From Solirubrobacterales bacterium (GTDB lineage Bacteria > Actinomycetota > Thermoleophilia > Solirubrobacterales > 70-9), in assembly GCA_023958085.1 (NCBI GenBank), contig JAMLGI010000001.1, positions 372,001 to 436,000 of the forward strand: DNA of 64,000 bases, in the 5' to 3' direction. Of the stretch, positions 42,684 to 51,006 are shown in pieces; positions within the stretch are counted from its first letter, which is position 1; every line of letters starts with the position of its first letter. The notes beneath the pieces were generated by a model. It saw nothing but the letters and a program-made list of their open reading frames with translations. It had not been told where the DNA came from and searched no databases. The position numbers and the translations under genes are program-made.

Positions 42684-43931
42684 AAAGACCGTTACCGGAG
42701 AAGGCTGATCGATCCCCTTCTCGACGAACTTGCGTCCCAGTTGTCCGGGCTGATGATCGTCGGACCGCGGGGGGCGGGCAAGACCACCACGGCCGAACGA
42801 AGGGCAAACACGGTGGTCCATCTCGACCGGAAAGTCGAGTCGGCCGCATTCAGGGCGGACCCGGATGTCGCCTTGAAGGGGCTGAAGGAGCCCATCCTGC
42901 TGGATGAGTGGCAGGCGGTGCCGGAGGTCTTCGCCGCCGCGAGGCGAGCGATCGACCGCCAAGCCTCGCCCAGCCGCTTCTATCTCACCGGGTCGGTGAT
43001 GGCCGAGTACCGCTTCGACGTGTATCCGGGCACCGGCCGCATCCAGCGGCTGGCGCTGTATCCAATGACAGTTCGTGAACTCGAGGGACGGGTGGAAGGA
43101 GACACCTTCCTTGACCGGATCGCCCGGGGTCACCCGATTTCACTACCTGCACACATTCCGGACCTGCGTGGGTATATCGACCTCGCGCTGGCCAGCGGCT
43201 ACCCGGTTCCCGCCATGCATCTAACGGGCCGCTCCCACGAAACCTGGCTTGAGGACTACGTCGAGTCGCTAATAAACAGGGATCTCGAACAGTTCGGTGC
43301 CGAAGGACCGGGCCGTCGTCGTGACCTGGAAAAAGTGAGGAAGTATTTCGAGGCCTCGGCTCTCAATACCGCCGGGGTCATTGACCAGAGCCGTATTCAC
43401 CAGGCGGCGTCGGTATCCAAACAGACCGGAGGATCCTATGAGCAGCTGCTTTCCCGCCTGATGGTGATCGACCAGGTGCCGGGGTGGCGTTCCAACCGGC
43501 TCAAACGCCTGACCAGCCAACCGAAGCGATACCTGATCGATCCGAGCCTGGCCGGGGCCTTGCTCCGGCTCGATGCCGGCGCGGTGTTGGCTGATGGAGA
43601 CATGCTCGGCAGGATCCTGGATACGTTCGTGATGGCGCAGCTGCGCCCGGAAACTGCCATTTCACGGTTTCGTCCACGGATCTACCACCTGCGTACCAAA
43701 GGTGGTCGTCAGGAGATCGACCTGCTGGTCGAACTGGCCGGTCAGAAGTTGATCGGGATCGAGGTCAAGGCCAGCGCCGCGCCCGATCGATCAGACGCCC
43801 GCCACCTCGCCTGGCTGAGAGATCAGGTCGGCGACCGGTTCATTGCCGGAGTCGTGCTTCACACCGGACCGCGGACCTACCAGCTCGATGAGAAGATCAT
43901 GGCTGCCCCGATCGCCGGTCTCTGGGGCTGA
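42669..43931 (+). CDS. AAA-type ATPase with C-terminal DUF4143
   Basis: A 420-residue protein. Walker A IVGPRGAGKTTTAERRA, Walker B PILLDEWQAVPEV, sensor-like FYLTGSVMAEY, and arginine-rich YPGTGRIQRLALYPMTVREL. The DUF4143 domain (about residues 190-420) ends with a PD-(D/E)xK-like core: GRQEIDLLVELAGQKLIGIEVKAS. These ATPases are common in mobile accessory regions; function unknown. No ribosome site; TAGAGT lies 9 nt before the ATG, so the message may be leaderless. Its stop abuts the 3' end of tRNA-Val with no gap. Slightly lower GC and more CGA/ATA-type codons than neighbours suggest transfer. Confidence 0.88.
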   Translation: MDERGKDRYRRRLIDPLLDELASQLSGLMIVGPRGAGKTTTAERRANTVVHLDRKVESAAFRADPDVALKGLKEPILLDEWQAVPEVFAAARRAIDRQASPSRFYLTGSVMAEYRFDVYPGTGRIQRLALYPMTVRELEGRVEGDTFLDRIARGHPISLPAHIPDLRGYIDLALASGYPVPAMHLTGRSHETWLEDYVESLINRDLEQFGAEGPGRRRDLEKVRKYFEASALNTAGVIDQSRIHQAASVSKQTGGSYEQLLSRLMVIDQVPGWRSNRLKRLTSQPKRYLIDPSLAGALLRLDAGAVLADGDMLGRILDTFVMAQLRPETAISRFRPRIYHLRTKGGRQEIDLLVELAGQKLIGIEVKASAAPDRSDARHLAWLRDQVGDRFIAGVVLHTGPRTYQLDEKIMAAPIAGLWG

Positions 43932-44003
43932 TGGGCACGGCTGGTTTCGAACCAGCGACCTCTCGCGTGTGAAGCGAGCGCTCTCCCGCTGAGCTACGCG
44001 CCC
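43932..44003 (-). tRNA. tRNA-Val(CAC)
   Basis: Acceptor GGGCGCG/CGTGCCC (one G-T pair), discriminator A, anticodon loop TTCACAC (anticodon CAC), T arm GCTGGTTCGAAACCAGC. CCA is not encoded. The 3' end touches the stop codon of the convergent ATPase gene. Confidence 0.95.
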
Positions 44004-44076
44004 GGGAACAGGGTCCAATCATAGATGGGCGGCAGGGTTGGTGGCTCGACGTGAAGCGGCAGTTCGGCGGCGGCTC

Positions 44077-44967
44077 TCAGGCCACCAGGCTGGTCTCGGC
44101 GGCCCGGTCGGTTTCGGGGACCAGGGGCTGTGAGACCCGGGAGTCGGTCCAGTGGGCGATCCAGTCGAGCGTGTCCTCGGGGCACTCCGCCTGGGGATGG
44201 TGGCCGATCTCATCGAGGATCGTCTCATCGGCCTGGGGAAAGACCCGACGGACCCCTTTCATGGTCCGGCCGGCCGGGACCAGCCGGTCACGATCCCCGA
44301 TCAGGGCCGCCACCGGGCCACGGTAGGGGATCTCCTCGAACGGCTTTCGCGAGTGCCGGCGGAGGATGTTCATGCCCTGGCGGATCCCCGGGACCATCGT
44401 GATCCGACCCGCAACCAGCCGTTCCAGCAGCGGGTCGGAGAGATCCTGGGCGTGGGTGAAGAGCCGCCGATAGACCTCACGGACAACCGGTCGGAACTGC
44501 ATCGCTCCGGGGGCGGTTCGACCGAGCAGGAACTCGACCTCTGGACGCCCGAGGAACTGGGCCAGCGGTACCGGTCCAAAACCGGCCGGGGCGATCAGCA
44601 GGAGGCCGCTCGTCAGTTCCGGGCGCCCGCCGGCAACCACGCTGGCCACCGCCCCGCCGAGTGAATGCCCGAGCAGGAAGCAGTTGCCGATGTCCAGTTT
44701 CTTCAGGGCCCACTGAAAGAGCTTGCGCCACTCCTCGAGGTCATATCCGGCCGGAGTGCTCTCGCCGAACCCGGGCAGATCGAAGGCGACTGTGGGCCGT
44801 GAGATTGAGCGGGCGAACGGATCCCAGCCGGCCGCGCTGTCCATCAGCCCGTGCAACATCACGACCGGGCGGCCGCGACCGGAGGTTCTTCTCATCCCCA
44901 GTCGGCTGCGCCCCAGAACAAGCTCTTCCTGAACCGGATCGGTCATCCCCCGGGGATTCTTCCGCAA
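44077..44967 (-). CDS. alpha/beta hydrolase
   Basis: A 296-residue alpha/beta hydrolase. Oxyanion block VVMLHGLMDSAAGWDPFA, nucleophile FLLGHSLGGAVAS, Asp in ALIGDRDRLVPAG, His in EIGHHPQAECPE. The cap region (about residues 145-215) is Arg-rich. Cytoplasmic esterase or related hydrolase; the substrate is unknown. A second in-frame ATG at 44946 (MTDPVQEEL) is also likely. It follows another hydrolase on the same strand, 21 nt downstream. Confidence 0.85.
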   Translation of the reverse strand: MRKNPRGMTDPVQEELVLGRSRLGMRRTSGRGRPVVMLHGLMDSAAGWDPFARSISRPTVAFDLPGFGESTPAGYDLEEWRKLFQWALKKLDIGNCFLLGHSLGGAVASVVAGGRPELTSGLLLIAPAGFGPVPLAQFLGRPEVEFLLGRTAPGAMQFRPVVREVYRRLFTHAQDLSDPLLERLVAGRITMVPGIRQGMNILRRHSRKPFEEIPYRGPVAALIGDRDRLVPAGRTMKGVRRVFPQADETILDEIGHHPQAECPEDTLDWIAHWTDSRVSQPLVPETDRAAETSLVA

Positions 44968-44988
44968 CCGTCACCCGGAAAACCGGCC

Positions 44989-45873
44989 CTAAAGGGTTCG
45001 TTTCAGGAACTCGACCTGATCGGCCACGATGTGGTCGAACCGGGGTGGCGTGTACACATCGAAATGCCCGCACTCATAGCGCTTCAACTCGCCGCGAGGC
45101 GCTCTGGATGCGGCCCGGATAGCCGGAGCCGGCGGGGTGTCGATGTCACGCTCGCCGATCTGGACCAACAGTGGACATCCGATCCGGTCCGCCTTGCGAC
45201 CGGGGCGCCAGCTGAGGATCTCGAGCACCACCGAGGCGGACACCCGGTTCTGGTGCCGGGAGCCGGGTGGAGTGATCGACTCGAAGCCCGGCAGGGCGTC
45301 CTCGCTGGACATCGCCGCCAGCGATCCTGGTGGGCCTGCGGCCGGAACCATCACCCTCGGGCGGCCCAGGCGGGCGGTCAGCATGTCCTTGATCGACTTG
45401 GCACTGAGCCTTGCCGCTGCAAGCGGCGGGGTGGAGCCAAGCAGGGAGAGGCCATCCGAGAACGGAACCTGGACGATCGCACAGGCGATCCCGGGATCTG
45501 CGGCCGCGGTCTCGAAGGTCAGTCCCCCGCCGAGCGATGAGCCCCAGAGCGCGACCCGTTTCGGGTCGATCCGTTCGTGGCCTCGGGCGAAGGCCAGGGC
45601 CGAGGCGACATCCTCGAGTTCACGCTTGATCGACAGCACCTGTCGCTGGTCGCCCCCGCTGTCCCCGAAGCCCCGGTAGTCGAAGGTCAACGCCGCGAAT
45701 CCCTCCGCCGCGAAGCGCTCCGCGAAGGGTCGCAGACCGTCCTCCCGGGTCGCGGTGAAACCGTGGGCGAGGACCACGGCGGGAACCCGGTCCGGACCTT
45801 CCTCTGGCAGGAAGAGGTTGGCGACAAGGCGATCGCCGCCGCTGTCGAAATGAACCTCGGAGACGGTTGTCAT
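44989..45873 (-). CDS. alpha/beta hydrolase (dienelactone-hydrolase-like)
   Basis: A 294-residue alpha/beta hydrolase. PAVVLAHGFTATREDGLRPF, then LTFDYRGFGDSGGDQ, nucleophile VALWGSSLGGGLTFE, Asp in VQIGERDIDTPP and His in YECGHFDVYTPP. Similar to polyketide/dienelactone-like hydrolases and the S15-type 'alpha/beta hydrolase' group. Transcribed before the neighbouring hydrolase at 44077. The ATG is 6 nt after a TAGGGT element; divergent from the SRP RNA. Confidence 0.86.
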   Translation of the reverse strand: MTTVSEVHFDSGGDRLVANLFLPEEGPDRVPAVVLAHGFTATREDGLRPFAERFAAEGFAALTFDYRGFGDSGGDQRQVLSIKRELEDVASALAFARGHERIDPKRVALWGSSLGGGLTFETAAADPGIACAIVQVPFSDGLSLLGSTPPLAAARLSAKSIKDMLTARLGRPRVMVPAAGPPGSLAAMSSEDALPGFESITPPGSRHQNRVSASVVLEILSWRPGRKADRIGCPLLVQIGERDIDTPPAPAIRAASRAPRGELKRYECGHFDVYTPPRFDHIVADQVEFLKRTL

Positions 45874-45879
45874 GGGCCC

Positions 45880-45885
45880 ACCCTA
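45880..45885 (-). promoter_or_regulatory. -10 element of the hydrolase at 45873
   Basis: TAGGGT on the minus strand, exactly 6 nt before the ATG. Confidence 0.5.
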
Positions 45886-45930
45886 CCGTCAGTCGTCGCG
45901 GTGACCGTCGTCGATCACGCCAGCCGGTAG

Positions 45931-46150
45931 GATCCCCGGTGGACCGTGCTAGGCGGGGAGTCAGCGGTGCCCTGTCACTTGCAATCCGCTTTAGCAAGGC
46001 CGAATGCCGTACCGAGGGGCTGGCCACCGGGGCCGGTACACCGAGGGAGGTGTTGACGGTCAGGTCCCGCGCGACGCAAGCCCGTGAACCAGGTCAGGTC
46101 CGGAAGGAAGCAGCCTTAAGCGGAAACTACGGGTGCCGCGGGGAAGCCTT
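45931..46150 (+). ncRNA. ffs: signal recognition particle RNA, large bacterial form
   Basis: Domain IV is unmistakable: GGTCCGGAAGGAAGCAGCC. The 5' part GTGCTAGGCGGGGAGTCAGC with GGTGCCCTGT and GCAATCCGCT is the Alu-domain region of large SRP RNAs. The ends pair (GATCCCCGG with CCGCGGGG). A TAGGAT element overlaps the 5' end, so the exact start may be a few bases later. The ends are approximate. It scaffolds Ffh for co-translational targeting to the membrane. Confidence 0.93.
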
Positions 46151-46257
46151 GCCCGAGCCGAACTCGATGGATACGCCCGGTGACTTCGTTTCGAAGGCGG
46201 TTGCACGGTCCATTTTTCCTTTCGTTTGAATCTGGCCGCAGGTGTAACAATCGCTTC

Positions 46258-46719
46258 ATGAGCGATGAGCGAATCTGGAAGGTCTATCTGGCCGGCGAGA
46301 TCCATTCCGACTGGCGTGAGCGTCTCAAGGGAGCCTGTTCGGGGCTGCCCGTCCGGTTCACGGCGCCGGTCACCGACCATCCGGCCTCCGATGCGGCCGG
46401 CACCGGAACTCTCGGTCCGGAGCAGGAGAAGTTCTGGGCCGACCACAAGGGAGCCGGGGTCAACTCGATCCGCACCCAGACCGCGATCGGGGAAGCGGAC
46501 CTGGTCGTGGTCCGTTTCGGGGACAGGTACCGTCAGTGGAACGCGGCCTTCGACGCCGGCTACGCGACCGGGATCGGCAAGCCGGTCGTCACCCTCCACG
46601 ACGAAGAGTTCGACCACGCCCTGAAGGAGATCGACGCGGCCGCCCGGGGCACCGCCCGCACCCCGGAACAGGTCGCGGCGGTCCTCCGCTACGTGATCGA
46701 CGGAGTGCTGCCGGGCTGA
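46258..46719 (+). CDS. YtoQ family protein
   Basis: A 153-residue protein: WKVYLAGEIHSDWRERL, FTAPVTDHPASDAAG, EADLVVVRFGDRYRQWNAAFDAGYA and GKPVVTLHDEEFDHALKEID match the YtoQ family. The fold resembles nucleoside 2-deoxyribosyltransferases (GxxxS/D...E pattern), but no activity is established. The frame extends to 46180, yet the ATG at 46258 gives the family start. Confidence 0.9.
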   Translation: MSDERIWKVYLAGEIHSDWRERLKGACSGLPVRFTAPVTDHPASDAAGTGTLGPEQEKFWADHKGAGVNSIRTQTAIGEADLVVVRFGDRYRQWNAAFDAGYATGIGKPVVTLHDEEFDHALKEIDAAARGTARTPEQVAAVLRYVIDGVLPG

Positions 46720-46728
46720 CCCGGGGCT

Positions 46729-46746
46729 GACGGACCGGAGTCCGTC
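46729..46746 (+). terminator. hairpin after ytoQ
   Basis: GACGGAC and GTCCGTC around a CGGA loop, 10 nt after the stop; no T-run. Confidence 0.5.
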
Positions 46747-46819
46747 CTCGCGAGCCAGAGGTACCTGCACGTACCGATCGCTTGAATCAGATTTCGCCCC
46801 GCCGGGACGGGTCGAGCGT

Positions 46820-46868
46820 ACGGGAGGTCCCGGGTCGATGACGAAAGTCGACGATCCGGGGTCTCCCG
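46820..46868. terminator. imperfect inverted repeat between convergent genes
   Basis: ACGGGAGGTCCCGGGTCG pairs with interruptions to CGACGATCCGGGGTCTCCCGT. It lies between the ends of ytoQ and the membrane glycosyltransferase-like gene and may stop transcription in both directions. Confidence 0.45.
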
Positions 46869-46901
46869 TCGCATTTGCGCCGGGCAGGCGTGGGGTGCCG
46901 G

Positions 46902-48476
46902 TCAGGGCCGATCGGCCCGGCAGTTCGAGTAGAGCACCCAGGAACGGTTCCTCGCCACCTTCCGGAACCCTGGTGGTGGCTTGGTCACAGCCCGGCCCGG
47001 TTCGCCCGGGTCGAGGATGAAGTTGTGGAGGGTGAAGGACCGGGCCGGCGCCAGGAAGAACCCTTCCTCCGGCTGCTTCCCGGTGGCCGCGATCGAAACC
47101 ACCCGGGACGGCCTGATGTCGAGCCAGAAGGCGAGCCGCGGCACCGCCCGGTGGTTCGGGACCGAGATCGGCAGGCAGCTCTCGACCGGCTCGCGAAGGG
47201 GCAGCCCCGTTTCGGAAGAGACGATGTCGCTGCGAGGCTCGAATGCTCCCTTGTTGACCAGCGCCTCGAGGTCGCGTTCGACCAGGCTCTGGCTGGAGAG
47301 GTCGCGGTCAACCGTTCGCAGCAGATCGATCTGGTTCGGCAGCCAGGCAAGATAGAGCAAGACGACCACGACGGCCGTCCCGATCCAGCCCCGGCGCCAC
47401 GGATCCCCGCCCGGTAGCAGCCGCCACCCGAGCAGAGCGGCAGCCACGAAAATCGCCAGGACCGAAGCCCCGAGCAGGGTGTAGCGGGCGATGATCGCCA
47501 GCCCCGCGGCCCCGAGCAGGGCGAAGGCGAGGCCGGCCAGGAGTGCGGCAACCAGGAGCAACGCCCCGCGCCGTGGCATCCGGGCCATAACCAGCACGAT
47601 GCCGGCCAGCGCCCCGATCATTCCCGGCCACTGAAGGACCTCGCCGAGCCGACGCGGCCCGTAAAGAAATACGTCGATCGGCCCGGTGTCCCGCTCCAGG
47701 GTCTCCACGTTTGAACGGGTGCCGGTGAACGACTGCAGGGCATTGCCGGCCGTGATCAGATCAAAGGTCAGCCAGGCCACCGGTGCGGCGATCGCCAGCA
47801 GGAGGAGGCCGCCGGCCTCGGACCCCCCGAGCCCGTCCCGCAGACGGATTCCGGGGATCCTGCTGCCGGTCCGCGGGGGGAACTCAAAGCAGATCCAGAG
47901 CAGATAGACGCCGGAGAAAAGCCAGGCTTCGGGTCGCAGCAGCCCCGCCGGGATCAGCAACGCCAGCACCGGCCATCCGGCCCGGGGTTTCCGCGCCTCG
48001 ATCAGCAATGCCGCCAGACAGAGCACCAGGAACGGGATGTCGATGTAAGCCCGGATCCCGTTGCTGAGAACCGGAGCGGCGGTCATCACAAGGACGGTGG
48101 CGATGAGCCCGACCCAGAGGTCGAAGAAGTGTCGTCCGAGCTCGAACACGACCCAGGCGAGGAGCCCGAGGCTCACGTAGGCGAGGATCACCGTGACCGT
48201 GATCGCCCCGTCACCCAGCGGCGTGGTGACGATCCCGAGGAGGTCGTAGAGCGGATGCGGGGTCGGGACCAGCGGCGGGGCGTAGTCGGGTGCCTGACCG
48301 AGTGCGATCTCCTTGCCCCAGAGCAGGTAGTAGATCGTGTCGTAGTTGGGGAAACCGGTGGGGAAGAGCAACAGCAGGACGGCTGAGGTCGCCACCACGA
48401 ACAGCAGCGGCGTCCCCCATCTCCGGGCTGCTTCGGACTGTGGCACGCTGCGAATTGTTGCGCAAAGGCGCTCCAC
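46902..48476 (-). CDS. membrane glycosyltransferase-like protein (GT-C topology)
   Basis: About 524 residues with 10-11 membrane helices. After TM1 the loop NYDTIYYLLWGKEIALG holds an acidic residue and is followed by PTPHPLYDLLG, reminiscent of the first extracytoplasmic loop of lipid-linked-sugar glycosyltransferases. Later segments include LLIPAGLLRPEAWLFSGVYLL and YTLLGASVLAIFVAAALLGW. The last 140 residues form a soluble domain. The frame starts at 48572; GTG at 48476 or 48446 is more likely because the region above is the promoter of an RNA candidate on the other strand. Substrate unknown. Confidence 0.78.
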   Translation of the reverse strand: MERLCATIRSVPQSEAARRWGTPLLFVVATSAVLLLLFPTGFPNYDTIYYLLWGKEIALGQAPDYAPPLVPTPHPLYDLLGIVTTPLGDGAITVTVILAYVSLGLLAWVVFELGRHFFDLWVGLIATVLVMTAAPVLSNGIRAYIDIPFLVLCLAALLIEARKPRAGWPVLALLIPAGLLRPEAWLFSGVYLLWICFEFPPRTGSRIPGIRLRDGLGGSEAGGLLLLAIAAPVAWLTFDLITAGNALQSFTGTRSNVETLERDTGPIDVFLYGPRRLGEVLQWPGMIGALAGIVLVMARMPRRGALLLVAALLAGLAFALLGAAGLAIIARYTLLGASVLAIFVAAALLGWRLLPGGDPWRRGWIGTAVVVVLLYLAWLPNQIDLLRTVDRDLSSQSLVERDLEALVNKGAFEPRSDIVSSETGLPLREPVESCLPISVPNHRAVPRLAFWLDIRPSRVVSIAATGKQPEEGFFLAPARSFTLHNFILDPGEPGRAVTKPPPGFRKVARNRSWVLYSNCRADRP

Positions 48477-48533
48477 CCGGCCTGCGGATGATGTCTCCGG
48501 GGGAACGGTTCCGGCCCGGACCGACGGGAAGGG

Positions 48534-48561
48534 TTGAAAACTCCGTCGGCACCTGTACAAT
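48534..48561 (+). promoter_or_regulatory. strong promoter before the dnaX-upstream RNA candidate
   Basis: -35 TTGAAA at 48534-48539, 16-bp spacer, extended -10 TGTACAAT (TACAAT at 48556-48561). The closest match to a sigma-70 consensus in the window. Start expected near 48568. Confidence 0.7.
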
Positions 48562-48567
48562 CGGTTC

Positions 48568-48785
48568 CACAACCGGGTTGTTGACGTTCCCGCATTTTTC
48601 GGACGGGGCGCTTCAATCCCTTATCGCAGGAGGTGGTCCCGCAGGGATCCCGCCACTTTTCCAATTCGGGAACCAGATCTCACCGGGCCGAGGCCCGGCA
48701 GGGAGCCCATCCGGAATGTCCAGGCCGGATGGGACCACCGCGAGAGAACCCCGGGGCGAAACCGCTCGGTTTCGCCCCGGGGTTC
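48568..48785 (+). ncRNA. candidate structured RNA with its own promoter and terminator
   Basis: No coding frame with a ribosome site is seen. GGTGGTCCC (48632-48640) pairs perfectly with GGGACCACC (48731-48739), closing a multibranch region that contains CCGGGC/GCCCGG and ATCCGG/CCGGAT hairpins. An 18-bp perfect terminator-like stem follows at once. It lies between a strong promoter and dnaX. It does not fit the consensus of SRP, tmRNA, RNase P, S-box or T-box RNAs. Confidence 0.5.
48746..48785 (+). terminator. 18-bp perfect hairpin upstream of dnaX
   Basis: GAACCCCGGGGCGAAACC and GGTTTCGCCCCGGGGTTC, loop GCTC; followed by GTCATTTCG, a weak T-run. Confidence 0.75.
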
Positions 48786-48877
48786 GTCATTTCGGGCGGC
48801 CGGGTCTCCGCCCGGACAACGACTGACAGCCGCAGACTGACCAGCCGGTCGGGGCGAATACACTTGACCCTTCACCG

Positions 48878-50635
48878 ATGAGCCAGGAAGCCTCCCTCTA
48901 TCGCCGCCACCGTCCCCGGTCCTTCGACCAGGTGGTCGGCCAGCAGCATGTCGTGCGCACGCTGTCGAACGCGATCAGCCAGGACAAGGTCCACCACGCC
49001 TATCTCTTCGTCGGCTCGCGGGGAACCGGCAAGACCTCCATGGCGAAGATTCTCGCGGCCTCGCTCAACTGCGTGGATGGCCCCACCCTGACTCCGTGCG
49101 GTCGGTGCGAATCCTGCCGTTCGATCGCGGCCGGCACCTCGGTTGACGTGATCGAGATGGACGCCGCCTCGAACCGTTCGGTGGATGACATCCGGGCACT
49201 GCGTGACCGAGTGGCCTTCGCGCCCGCCGCCGGCCACTGGAAGGTCTACATCCTCGACGAGGCCCACATGCTGACCAAGGAGGCCTGGAACGCCTTCCTC
49301 AAGACGCTTGAGGAACCCCCGCCGAACACCGTCTTCATCCTGGCGACCACGGAAGCCCACAAGGTCATGCCGACCATCGCCGACCGTTGCCAGCGGTTCG
49401 ACTTCCAACGCCCCTCGGTGGAGCAGCTCGCTGAAGTGATCGACCGGGTGGCCGGCGCCGAGCAGATCAGGATCGAGCCGCCGGCAGTCTCGATGGTTGC
49501 CCGGGCCGCATCCGGTTCATTTCGGGATGCGCTCGGCACGCTCGACCAGCTGGTTGCATTTACCGGTCCCGAGGTGAATCTTGATTCGGTGCTGGACCTG
49601 CTGGGGGCGGCCGACGCCGAGGTCCTTTTCGGGGTGATCGACGCGGTTGCCGCCGAGGATCCCGCGGCCGTCCTCGAAACGGTCGAGCGGGTCGCCCGTT
49701 CCGGACAGGATCCGGTCCGATTCGCCCGGGATCTGCTTGGCCACCTGAGGGTTCTGCTGGTCACCCAGGTGACCGGCGAGATCCCGGAAGCCTTCGCGGT
49801 CACCGCTGCCGATGCCGTTCGGCTGCGAGGCCAGGCGACCGCGCTCGGCCCGGCCAACCTGATCAGGACGATCGACGAACTGGCTGCCGCCCTGGCCGCG
49901 GTCCGCGAAGGCGACGAGGCTCGCCTGGCGATCGAGGTGGCCCTGCTCAAGGCTGCCCGCCCCGACCACGACCCGTCCACCGAGGGAATCATGCGGCGTC
50001 TCGAACGGCTGGAACGGAGCGATGGAGCGGAGCCCGCTGCTGCCGGCGACGGTGACCCGGGTTCACCCGGAGTTTCGCCCAACCCGCCCGCAGAGCCCAC
50101 CCCGAAAACCGGGGACGTCGACCCGAGGGCGGAAGCGGGGGATGCGGAAGGTCCCGGCGGGACTCCGGGCGAGAACCAGTCGGCGAAGGCAGCCGGGCTC
50201 GATGGCCGGCCGCCGGCACGCCCCCCGACCCCGGACCAGCCGGCACCCGGACCCGAACCTGTGGAGGACGATCCGTTTGATCTGGAGCGACTGATCCGGA
50301 TCTGGCCGGCGGTGCTCGATGCCCTCGGGGCATCGGCCCCCGGTCCGGTTGCCTCCTACTTTGAGGGAACTCGCCCGGTCAGTGCCGGTGACGGCCGGAT
50401 CGAGGTCGGATTCCCGGCCGAAGCGGCATTTAATCGACGCAATGCAGACAAGCCGGAGCGGCGGCAGAAACTGGTCGAAGCGGTTCGCGCAGTGGTCGGG
50501 GCCGACGCCAAACTCACGTTCATCACACTTGACGGCGGGTCGGCTTCCCCGCCCGCGGCCGTCGAAGACCGGCTGACCGAGGAGGAACTGGTCGCCCGGG
50601 TCAAATCCGAGTTCAACGCAGAGGAGGTCATCTGA
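48878..50635 (+). CDS. dnaX: DNA polymerase III subunit gamma/tau
   Basis: A 585-residue clamp-loader ATPase. YRRHRPRSFDQVVGQQHVVRTL, Walker A FVGSRGTGKTSMAKILA, zinc module CGRCESCRSI, Walker B VYILDEAHMLTKEAWNAFLK, sensor ATTEAHKVMPTI and SRC-like region DRCQRFDFQR are all present. Residues 365-470 are a Pro/Gly/Glu-rich linker, and 470-585 a tau-like C-terminal domain (IRIWPAVLDAL...FPAEAAFNRRNAD). The stop overlaps ybaB (TGATG), so dnaX, ybaB and recR form an operon. Confidence 0.96.
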   Translation: MSQEASLYRRHRPRSFDQVVGQQHVVRTLSNAISQDKVHHAYLFVGSRGTGKTSMAKILAASLNCVDGPTLTPCGRCESCRSIAAGTSVDVIEMDAASNRSVDDIRALRDRVAFAPAAGHWKVYILDEAHMLTKEAWNAFLKTLEEPPPNTVFILATTEAHKVMPTIADRCQRFDFQRPSVEQLAEVIDRVAGAEQIRIEPPAVSMVARAASGSFRDALGTLDQLVAFTGPEVNLDSVLDLLGAADAEVLFGVIDAVAAEDPAAVLETVERVARSGQDPVRFARDLLGHLRVLLVTQVTGEIPEAFAVTAADAVRLRGQATALGPANLIRTIDELAAALAAVREGDEARLAIEVALLKAARPDHDPSTEGIMRRLERLERSDGAEPAAAGDGDPGSPGVSPNPPAEPTPKTGDVDPRAEAGDAEGPGGTPGENQSAKAAGLDGRPPARPPTPDQPAPGPEPVEDDPFDLERLIRIWPAVLDALGASAPGPVASYFEGTRPVSAGDGRIEVGFPAEAAFNRRNADKPERRQKLVEAVRAVVGADAKLTFITLDGGSASPPAAVEDRLTEEELVARVKSEFNAEEVI

Positions 50636-50976
50636 TGGCACGAAAGGGACCGGGCGGCATGCCCGGCGGGATGAACATGAACGCGATCCTGAAGCAGGCG
50701 CAGGAGATGCAGAGTCAGATGCTCGCGGCTCAGGAGGCGCTCAAGGATGAAGAGGTCGAGGCCAGCGCCGGCGGTGGCATGGTCAAGGTCAGGATCTCGG
50801 GTGAACTCGAGATCCGGGAGATCACGATCGATCCCGATGCGGTCGATCCGGAAGATGTCGAAATGCTTTCCGACATGGTCCAGGCGGCCGTCAATGAGGC
50901 GATCCGTTCGGCCCAGCAGTTGGCCGAGTCGAAGATGCCCCAGATGCCGAACATGCCCGGACTTCCCGGAATGTAG
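50635..50976 (+). CDS. ybaB: YbaB/EbfC family nucleoid-associated protein
   Basis: A 113-residue protein: GMNMNAILKQAQEMQSQMLAAQEAL, GMVKVRISGELEIREITIDP, VQAAVNEAIRSAQQLAESKM. Family dimer that binds DNA, with tweezers-like shape. The stop codon of dnaX overlaps its ATG, and recR begins 30 nt downstream. The C-terminus is Met/Pro-rich (MPQMPNMPGLPGM). The usual dnaX-ybaB-recR order suggests a link to replication-fork repair. Confidence 0.95.
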   Translation: MARKGPGGMPGGMNMNAILKQAQEMQSQMLAAQEALKDEEVEASAGGGMVKVRISGELEIREITIDPDAVDPEDVEMLSDMVQAAVNEAIRSAQQLAESKMPQMPNMPGLPGM

Positions 50977-51006
50977 ACGGGTCACGATCCGCCCGGACAG
51001 CATCGG

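Noticed and set aside
42354-43133. 259-codon minus-strand frame through the ATPase region
   Set aside because: Only its last 70 codons look coding; the rest is antisense of the ATPase and includes a translated tRNA arm (ERSLVRIP), so I kept it as a short remnant.
48632-48785. T-box or S-box riboswitch upstream of dnaX
   Set aside because: TGGGACCACCGCG and CTTATC look similar to T-box and S-box pieces, but there is no specifier loop, no GGCAACC core, the terminator does not compete with the motif, and dnaX is not an amino-acid gene.
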